DNA of 15,807 nucleotides from an uncultured Clostridia bacterium (GTDB lineage: Bacteria; Bacillota; Clostridia; Christensenellales; Borkfalkiaceae). The notes beneath the pieces are model-generated. The model was not told the origin of the DNA. It saw only the letters and a list, made by a program, of their open reading frames with translations, and ran no database searches. The stretch is from the NCBI GenBank assembly GCA_934272745.1, contig CAKQSI010000048.1, forward strand, positions 1-15,807, given 5' to 3'. Both the position numbers and the translations under genes were made by a program. Shown here piece after piece: positions 10,944 through 15,807 of this stretch (its first letter is position 1; each line of letters begins with the position of its first letter).

Positions 10944-10985
10944 GGCGTCCGGTTTCCCGAAGACAGGGGGAGCGGTTGCCTTTTT
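10944..10985 (+). terminator. Intrinsic terminator inside the rpsL leader (attenuator)
   Basis: GGCGTCCGGTTTCCC (10944-10958) pairs with GGGGGAGCGGTTGCC (10966-10980): 15 positions with two mismatches and three G-T wobbles around a GAAGACA loop, immediately followed by TTTTT (10981-10985). It starts about 26 nt after the predicted start of the str operon transcript and well before rpsL. Termination here would yield an RNA of roughly 65 nt. The position points to control of the operon by attenuation; the signal sensed is not evident. Confidence 0.65.
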
Positions 10986-11033
10986 CGCGGTTGTTTTACG
11001 GAAAGAGCAAAGGAGAAAATCGTTCTCCCGAAA

Positions 11034-11163
11034 CGCGGCTTTCTTTAGGCGAGCCGAAGCGGCTTTCTTGCGGAAACCGTAAGGGAAGATTGATACCTCA
11101 AAAGCGGCTTTCTTGCGGAAAACACGCGGCGTTTTGCAGTAAACTTTCAACGCGCTTTCTTTA
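11034..11163 (+). repeat. Repeated CGGCTTTCTT motif in the rpsL leader
   Basis: aagcggctttcttgcggaaa occurs exactly at 11057-11076 and 11102-11121 (offset 45). Shorter relatives are gcggctttctt at 11035-11045 and cgcgctttctttaa near 11151-11164. The 45-base offset is a multiple of three, and one frame stays open through all copies to TAA at 11162-11164, giving a repeated KRLSCG. That frame has no ATG; a TTG at 10976 would sit inside the attenuator stem. Whether the repeats are coding, RNA-structural or protein-binding is not settled. Confidence 0.75.
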
Positions 11164-11205
11164 ATTAGCGGCCCTGCCGCTGTTTGGAAAATATTTCATC
11201 AAAAC

Positions 11206-11212
11206 AAGGAGG
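11206..11212 (+). promoter_or_regulatory. Strong ribosome binding site of rpsL
   Basis: AAGGAGG followed by TT, 11 bases before the rpsL ATG, matches the 16S rRNA 3' end almost fully. The spacing is slightly long. Confidence 0.8.
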
Positions 11213-11223
11213 TTAACACAAGG

Positions 11224-11595
11224 ATGCCTACTATCAATCAGCTGATCAGACAAGGCAGAGAGAAGATCACCTACAAGAGCAAGAGCCCGATTCTGGACAA
11301 ATGTCCTCAAAAACGCGGCGTTTGCCTGTCGGTTACGACCACTTCTCCTAAAAAGCCGAACTCCGCAATGCGTAAAATTGCAAGAGTCAGACTGACGAAC
11401 AAGCAGGAAGGTACCGTCTACATCCCCGGCGAAGGACACAATCTGCAGGAACACAGTTCCGTGCTGATCCGCGGCGGAAGAGTTAAGGACCTGCCCGGCG
11501 TACGTTATCACATCATTCGCGGCGCGCTCGATACCGCAGGCGTAGCGAAGAGAAAACAGGCAAGATCCCGTTACGGCGCAAAACGCCCCAAATAA
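11224..11595 (+). CDS. rpsL: 30S ribosomal protein S12
   Basis: S12 lies at the decoding centre of the 30S subunit and affects translational accuracy. The protein is 123 residues, as expected. The conserved core is present: PQKRGVC, PKKPNSAMRK with K43 (E. coli K42), GEGHNLQEHS, RGGRVKDLPGVRYH and the C-terminal ARSRYGAKRPK. The lysines whose changes cause streptomycin resistance are wild type. Some usually fixed positions differ: CLSVTTTSP in place of CTRVYTTTP, and LTNKQEG in place of the usual LTNG.EV. The ATG start is set by AAGGAGG at 11206. It is the first gene of the str operon, behind a leader of ~305 nt with an attenuator candidate, and is followed by an unusually long 199-base spacer before rpsG. 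Confidence 0.98.
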   Translation: MPTINQLIRQGREKITYKSKSPILDKCPQKRGVCLSVTTTSPKKPNSAMRKIARVRLTNKQEGTVYIPGEGHNLQEHSSVLIRGGRVKDLPGVRYHIIRGALDTAGVAKRKQARSRYGAKRPK

Positions 11596-11683
11596 GGATC
11601 GTTAAGTAACCATTATCACTCAACAATCGTACCGTTACTCCGAAATCGATGAAATTTTCCAAATATCGACAAGGTAGGCAGTA

Positions 11684-11767
11684 TGTCGGTTTGACCGGCA
11701 GAAGGTTCGCAGCCCCCGCCAAAAGGCAGGGGAAAGGCGATAGCTGTACGCTTAGGGGAAGCCCCCC
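11684..11767 (+). ncRNA. Structured RNA element between rpsL and rpsG
   Basis: Consecutive hairpins fill the second half of the 199-base spacer. TGTCGGT/ACCGGCA (11684-11690, 11694-11700) is 7 bp with one wobble and a TTG loop. CCCCCGCC/GGCAGGGG (11713-11720, 11725-11732) has one mismatch and an AAAA loop. GCG/CGC (11737-11739, 11749-11751) is a small stem. GGGG/CCCC (11755-11758, 11762-11765) has a three-base loop. The C-run at 11713 could pair with G-run 11755, and G-run 11729 with C-run 11762, so two folds exclude each other. The rpsG ribosome binding site follows at 11781-11786. In E. coli, S7 represses translation by binding the rpsL-rpsG spacer; this element may act similarly but I recognise no known family. 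Confidence 0.5.
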
Positions 11768-11794
11768 GAAAAATAATTAGAGGAGGACAAAATT

Positions 11795-12265
11795 ATGCCA
11801 AGAAGAGGAAGCGTCCCGAAGAGAGACGTATTACCCGATCCGATTTACAAAAACAAAGTCGTGACCAAACTGGTAAACCAGGTAATGTACGACGGCAAAA
11901 AAGGCATTGCACAGGGCATCGTTTACGACGCGTTCGACAAAATGAGCGCGAAACTGGGCAAGGAGCCGATGGAAATCTTCAATCAGGCGATTCAGAACGT
12001 GATGCCTTCGTTGGAAGTCAAGGCGCGCCGCGTCGGCGGTTCCAACTATCAGGTTCCTATCGAAATCCGTCCGGAAAGAAGACAGACGCTTGCGATCCGT
12101 TGGATCGTTGACTGCGCGAGAAAGAGAAGCGACAGAGAAATGTGCGACAAACTTGCTTCCGAACTGATGGACGCCTTCAACAATGCAGGCGGCGCCGTGA
12201 AGAAGAAGGAAGATATGCACAGAATGGCGGAAGCGAACAAGGCGTTCGCTCACTACCGCTGGTAA
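11795..12265 (+). CDS. rpsG: 30S ribosomal protein S7
   Basis: S7 is a primary assembly protein of the 30S head and binds the 3' major domain of 16S rRNA. The protein is 156 residues, the usual bacterial length. It starts MPRRGSVPKRDVLPDPIYKN and has the conserved VKARRVGGSNYQVP segment, RWIVDCARKR, and a C-terminus of MAEANKAFAHYRW. AGGAGG eight bases upstream fixes the ATG. fusA begins 18 bases after the stop, so rpsG and fusA share a transcript. The structured spacer upstream could allow S7 to control its own synthesis, as known in E. coli; that is inference here. Confidence 0.98.
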   Translation: MPRRGSVPKRDVLPDPIYKNKVVTKLVNQVMYDGKKGIAQGIVYDAFDKMSAKLGKEPMEIFNQAIQNVMPSLEVKARRVGGSNYQVPIEIRPERRQTLAIRWIVDCARKRSDREMCDKLASELMDAFNNAGGAVKKKEDMHRMAEANKAFAHYRW

Positions 12266-12283
12266 AAAGATTAGGTGACGTAT

Positions 12284-14365
12284 ATGGCTAGACAATACAG
12301 CTTGGAAAACACCAGAAACATCGGTATTATGGCGCACATCGACGCCGGCAAAACGACGACGACCGAACGTATCCTGTTCTACACGGGCAAAACCCACAAG
12401 ATCGGGGAAGTTCACGAAGGTGCCGCTACGATGGACTGGATGGTGCAGGAACAGGAACGCGGCATCACGATCACGTCCGCCGCAACCACCTGCATCTGGA
12501 AGGGTCGCCGCATCAACATCATCGACACCCCGGGACACGTTGACTTCACCGTAGAAGTCGAACGTTCGCTCCGCGTACTCGACGGTGCGGTTGCGACGTT
12601 CTGCGCAAAGGGCGGCGTCGAACCGCAGTCCGAAACCGTATGGCGTCAGGCGGACAAGTATCACGTTCCCCGCATCGCGTACGTCAACAAGATGGACATC
12701 AACGGCGCCAACTTCGAGAACGCCGTCAAGATGATGCGCGAAAGACTGAAGGCGAACCCCCTGATGATCGAATACCCGATCGGCAAGGAAGACACCTTCC
12801 GCGGAATTATCGACTGCATTAACATGAAAGCCGAAATCTACGAAGACGAGATGGGCTTGAAGTTCAGCGTTACCGATATTCCCGCCGAATATATGGACAA
12901 GGCGCAGGAATTGCATCAAGCCATCGTAGAAACCGCCGCCGAACAGGAAGACGAGCTGATGGAAAAATTCTTCGAGGAAGGCGACCTTCCCGTAGAAGAC
13001 ATCAAGCGCGCGCTCCGCAAAGCCACGATCGCGATGAAATGCACGCCCGTTCTTTGCGGTTCTTCTTACAAAAACAAAGGCGTTCAGATGCTTCTGGACG
13101 CGATCATCGATTATCTTCCCAGCCCGATCGACGTCGATCACGTCAAGGGCGTTACGCCGGACGGCGTGGAAGAAGTCCGCAAGACGGACGACAACGAACC
13201 CTTCGCGGGACTTGCGTTCAAGATCATGGCTGACCCGTTCGTAGGAAAGCTGGCGTTCTTCCGTGCATATTCCGGTACCCTTTCCGCAGGCTCTTACGTC
13301 TACAACAGCACTAAGGGCAAAAAGGAAAGAGTCGGTCGTCTTTTGCTGATGCACGCAAACCACAGAGAAGAGATCAGCGAGATCAATTCCGGTGATATCT
13401 GCGCGATCGTCGGTTTGAAAGATACGACGACGGGCGATACGCTCTGTGACGAAGCACACCCCATCATTCTCGAAAAGATGGAATTCCCCGATCCCGTTAT
13501 TCAGGTCGCAATCGAACCCAAGACCAAAGCCGGTCAGGAAAAGATGACGCTCGCGCTCATCAAACTGGCGGAAGAAGATCCGACGTTCAAGACCTATACC
13601 GATCAGGAAACCGGGCAGACCATCATCGCCGGTATGGGCGAACTTCACCTGGAAATCATCGTTGACCGTCTGCTTCGCGAATTCAAGGTAGAGGCAAACG
13701 TCGGTAAACCGCAGGTTGCTTATCGCGAAACCTTCCGCAAGGCAGTGGACGCAGAAGGCAAGTATATCCGTCAGTCCGGCGGTAAAGGTCAGTACGGTCA
13801 TTGTAAGATCCGTCTGGAACCGCTGGAACCGGGTTCCGGCTTCCAGTTCGCGGACGAAACGGTCGGCGGCTCCATTCCCAAGGAATATATCCAGCCGGTC
13901 TGCAAAGGTATCGAAGAAGCGGCGAAAAACGGCTTCCTCGCCGGATACGAAGTCGTGGACTTCAAAGCCACCGTTTACGACGGTTCTTATCACGAAGTCG
14001 ACTCTTCCGAAATGGCGTTTAAGATCGCCGGCTCCATGGCGTTCAAGGACGGCATGAAGAAAGCGAATCCCGTCCTGCTCGAACCGATCATGAAGGTTGA
14101 AATCACCACGCCGGAAGATTATTTCGGCGACCTGATGGGCAACGTTTCTTCCCGTCGCGGTACCATCTGCGGCACGGAAGACAGAAACGGCGTCAAAGTC
14201 ATCGATTCGTTCATTCCGCTTTCCGAAATGTTTGGTTACGCTACCGACCTCCGTTCCAGAACGCAGGGTCGCGGCAACTACACGATGCAGTTTGACCACT
14301 ATTCCGAAGTACCGAAGAGCATTGGCGAAAAGATTATCGGCGAAAGAGGCAAAAAAGCCGAATAA
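12284..14365 (+). CDS. fusA: Elongation factor G
   Basis: EF-G is the GTPase that drives translocation of tRNA and mRNA on the ribosome. The protein is 693 residues, typical for the canonical form. GTP-binding motifs: AHIDAGKTT (residues 17-25), DTPGHVDF (about 80-87) and NKMD (135-138). The usual continuation is R.GADF; here it is INGANF. The domain IV segment YRETFRKA and the GGKGQYGHC stretch are present, which supports true EF-G over the paralogous FusA2. I chose ATG 12284 over an in-frame GTG at 12275, because MARQYSLENTRNIGIMAHID matches the family start and AGGTG at 12273-12277 would then be the ribosome binding site. That site is weaker than those of its neighbours, which fits coupling to rpsG. 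Confidence 0.99.
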   Translation: MARQYSLENTRNIGIMAHIDAGKTTTTERILFYTGKTHKIGEVHEGAATMDWMVQEQERGITITSAATTCIWKGRRINIIDTPGHVDFTVEVERSLRVLDGAVATFCAKGGVEPQSETVWRQADKYHVPRIAYVNKMDINGANFENAVKMMRERLKANPLMIEYPIGKEDTFRGIIDCINMKAEIYEDEMGLKFSVTDIPAEYMDKAQELHQAIVETAAEQEDELMEKFFEEGDLPVEDIKRALRKATIAMKCTPVLCGSSYKNKGVQMLLDAIIDYLPSPIDVDHVKGVTPDGVEEVRKTDDNEPFAGLAFKIMADPFVGKLAFFRAYSGTLSAGSYVYNSTKGKKERVGRLLLMHANHREEISEINSGDICAIVGLKDTTTGDTLCDEAHPIILEKMEFPDPVIQVAIEPKTKAGQEKMTLALIKLAEEDPTFKTYTDQETGQTIIAGMGELHLEIIVDRLLREFKVEANVGKPQVAYRETFRKAVDAEGKYIRQSGGKGQYGHCKIRLEPLEPGSGFQFADETVGGSIPKEYIQPVCKGIEEAAKNGFLAGYEVVDFKATVYDGSYHEVDSSEMAFKIAGSMAFKDGMKKANPVLLEPIMKVEITTPEDYFGDLMGNVSSRRGTICGTEDRNGVKVIDSFIPLSEMFGYATDLRSRTQGRGNYTMQFDHYSEVPKSIGEKIIGERGKKAE

Positions 14366-14411
14366 TTGATAAAAACAAAAAAAATTGAAGTTTTAATTGG
14401 AGGAAATTAAA

Positions 14412-15629
14412 ATGGCTAAGGCAAAATTTGACAGAAGCAAACCGCACCTTAACGTAGGCACCATCGGCCACGTTGACCACGGCAAAACGACCCTTACCGC
14501 TGCGATCTCTATGTGCATGGCGTCCAAAGGCCAGGCGGAAAAGATGAGATATGACCAGATCGATAAGGCTCCGGAAGAAAAGGCAAGAGGTATTACGATT
14601 AACACTGCGCACATCGAATACCAGACCGCGAAGCGTCACTACGCTCACGTTGACTGCCCGGGACACGCCGACTATGTTAAAAACATGATCACCGGCGCTG
14701 CTCAGATGGATGGCGCTATCCTGGTTGTTGCCGCTACCGACGGTCCGATGCCCCAGACTCGTGAACACATCCTGCTTGCTCGTCAGGTAGGCGTTCCCTA
14801 TATCGTCGTATTCCTGAACAAATGCGATCAGGTTGACGATGAAGAACTCCTGATGCTCGTCGAAGAAGAAGTTCGTGACCTGCTCACCAGCTACGGATTC
14901 CCCGGCGACAAGACCCCCATCATCAAAGGTTCCGCTCTGAAGGCTCTGGAAGTCGCTTCCACTTCCGATCCCGAAACCATCGCGAATTCGCCCGACTGCA
15001 AACCCATCTTCGAATTGATGGACGCAATCGACAGCTACATTCCCGATCCTGTCCGTGAAGACGACAAGCCGTTCGTTCTTCCTGTCGAAGACGTGTTCAC
15101 GATCTCCGGTCGTGGTACCGTTGCTACCGGCAGAGTGGAACGTGGTATCGCTAAAGTCGGCGACCCCGCTGAAATCGTCGGTCTGCACGAAAAGCCCACC
15201 ACCACCGTCATCACCGGTCTGGAAATGTTCCGTAAGACTTTGGACGAAGCAATGGCAGGGGATAACGTCGGTGCTCTGCTCCGCGGTATCGACCGTAAAG
15301 ACATCGAAAGAGGACAGGTTATCGCGAAACCCGGTACCATCCATCCTCACACCGAATTCGAAGCGCAGGTTTACGTCCTGACCAAAGAAGAAGGCGGACG
15401 TCACACTCCGTTCTTCGACGGTTATCGTCCCCAGTTCTATTTCAGAACGACCGATATCACCGGTACCATCAAACTTCCTGACGGTGTTGAAATGGTTATG
15501 CCCGGCGACAACACGACCATGAAAGTTACGCTGATCAACCCGATCGCTATCGAAGAAGGTCTTCGTTTCGCTATTCGTGAAGGCGGCAGAACGGTTGGTT
15601 CCGGCGTCGTTGCGAAGATCATTAAATAA
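14412..15629 (+). CDS. tuf: Elongation factor Tu
   Basis: EF-Tu delivers aminoacyl-tRNA to the ribosome as a GTP complex. The protein is 405 residues. Motifs: GHVDHGKT (19-26), DCPGH (about 81-85), NKCD (about 136-139), then SGRGTVATGRVERG in domain 2 and GGRHTPFF in domain 3, ending GSGVVAKIIK. ATG 14412 has GGAGG eight bases upstream; an in-frame TTG at 14397 overlaps that site and is rejected. The gap after fusA is 46 bases, A+T rich and without a clear promoter, so tuf is probably the last gene of the str transcript. Codon choice leans to GCT, GTT and CGT more than in fusA or rpoBC, as expected for a very highly expressed gene. The last 22 codons and part of the 3' flank recur 173 bases downstream. 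Confidence 0.99.
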   Translation: MAKAKFDRSKPHLNVGTIGHVDHGKTTLTAAISMCMASKGQAEKMRYDQIDKAPEEKARGITINTAHIEYQTAKRHYAHVDCPGHADYVKNMITGAAQMDGAILVVAATDGPMPQTREHILLARQVGVPYIVVFLNKCDQVDDEELLMLVEEEVRDLLTSYGFPGDKTPIIKGSALKALEVASTSDPETIANSPDCKPIFELMDAIDSYIPDPVREDDKPFVLPVEDVFTISGRGTVATGRVERGIAKVGDPAEIVGLHEKPTTTVITGLEMFRKTLDEAMAGDNVGALLRGIDRKDIERGQVIAKPGTIHPHTEFEAQVYVLTKEEGGRHTPFFDGYRPQFYFRTTDITGTIKLPDGVEMVMPGDNTTMKVTLINPIAIEEGLRFAIREGGRTVGSGVVAKIIK

Positions 15630-15634
15630 GTTAT
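15564..15634. repeat. Source copy of the duplicated tuf 3' end
   Basis: This is the 3' end of tuf through the TAA and five further bases. It matches 15737-15807 at 66 of 71 positions, with the first 46 bases identical. The five differences all fall within the eight bases 15610-15617. Confidence 0.9.
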
Positions 15635-15659
15635 CTTACGGTAATTTATCGTAAAACAA

Positions 15660-15688
15660 GGCTCTTCCCGCAAGGGAAGGGCCTTTTT
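15660..15688 (+). terminator. Intrinsic terminator of the str operon
   Basis: GGCTCTTCCC (15660-15669) and GGGAAGGGCC (15674-15683) form a 10-bp stem with one G-T wobble and a stable GCAA tetraloop, followed by TTTTT. It lies 30 bases past the tuf stop, so the transcript ends here and the S10 cluster that often follows would be separate. The duplicated tuf tail lies beyond it. Confidence 0.93.
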
Positions 15689-15736
15689 ACATACCCAAAA
15701 GGGAAAATCCGGGCGAAAACGCGCAGAATTTACACC

Positions 15737-15807
15737 CGTTTCGCTATTCGTGAAGGCGGCAGAACGGTTGGTTCCGGCGTCGCCCGGAAAATCATTAAAT
15801 AAGTTAT
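15737..15807 (+). pseudogene. Fragment of a tuf 3' end, at the window edge
   Basis: The fragment encodes RFAIREGGRTVGSGVARKIIK and TAA, where intact tuf ends in GSGVVAKIIK. It has no start or upstream tuf sequence: the match begins abruptly at 15737, 107 bases after the tuf stop. The copy also includes five bases after the stop and runs into the end of the window, so it may continue. It could be a remnant of a second tuf gene, a local duplication, a mark left by an element inserted at the gene end, or an assembly artefact at a contig edge. Confidence 0.8.

Noticed and set aside
10883..10975. Open frame beginning in the rpsL promoter region
   Set aside because: Its first codon is the -35 box itself, so this part cannot be in the mRNA. 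Only the later part (after 10976) is kept, as a weak leader-peptide possibility.
11701..11720. tRNA-like GGTTCGCAGCC segment in the rpsL-rpsG spacer
   Set aside because: It resembles a T-loop, but no acceptor, D or anticodon arm can be built around it.
12275..12283. GTG start extending fusA by three codons
   Set aside because: The GTG overlaps the likely ribosome binding site, and MARQYSLENTRNIG is the typical EF-G start.
11831..14299. Very long open frame (over 800 codons) on the minus strand across rpsG and fusA
   Set aside because: It is antisense to two certain genes, has no family resemblance, and such frames arise from the strong GNC-type codon use of the plus-strand genes. The same holds for the long minus-strand frames opposite rpoB, rpoC and tuf.
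14397..14411. TTG start extending tuf by five codons
   Set aside because: The TTG overlaps the GGAGG site that serves the ATG at 14412.
15630..15656. Short inverted repeat TTACG...CGTAA after tuf as a regulatory site
   Set aside because: Only five base pairs, and it stands next to a far stronger terminator that explains the region.

Overview
The window is a housekeeping stretch from a bacterium of the clostridial/Firmicutes type. The evidence is strong AGGAGG-type ribosome binding sites, two near-consensus sigma-A promoters with 17-base spacers, an RqcP (YabO) family protein, and the gene order rpoB-rpoC-rpsL-rpsG-fusA-tuf. G+C is above half by eye. I cannot name the genus. The RpoB insertion, the altered S12 and the IspDF fusion point to an uncultured lineage rather than a familiar Bacillus or Clostridium.

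Layout. Positions 103-2250 (minus strand) hold a small three-helix membrane protein, a fused isoprenoid enzyme IspDF, and rqcP, whose stop overlaps the ispDF start by four bases. A divergent intergenic region carries the rpoB promoter (2290-2318) and a leader of about 240 nt with several hairpins. Then come rpoB (2564-7051) and rpoC (7070-10633). A 590-base gap follows. It holds hairpins and a candidate rpoC terminator, a near-perfect promoter (10883-10911), a strong hairpin plus T-run that looks like a transcription attenuator (10944-10985), and a repeated 'CGGCTTTCTT' motif in the rpsL leader. Next are rpsL, a structured 199-base spacer, rpsG, fusA, tuf and a clean intrinsic terminator (15660-15688).

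How the genes work together: rpoB and rpoC make the catalytic core of RNA polymerase. rpsL, rpsG, fusA and tuf (the str operon) make two 30S proteins and the two main elongation GTPases. RqcP acts in rescue of stalled large ribosomal subunits. IspDF supplies two steps of the MEP isoprenoid pathway.

Most unusual points: (1) the 3' ends of two unrelated genes, ispDF and tuf, are each partly duplicated just past their own stop codons (36 bp exact, and 66 of 71 bp). The tuf copy lies at the very end of the window, so an assembly effect is possible. (2) The str operon leader appears to contain an attenuator. (3) The rpsL-rpsG spacer has consecutive hairpins with mutually exclusive C-run/G-run pairings. 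(4) RpoB is about 300 residues longer than the Bacillus protein, mostly through one insertion. No CRISPR array, transposase, tRNA, rRNA, phage gene or defence gene was seen.
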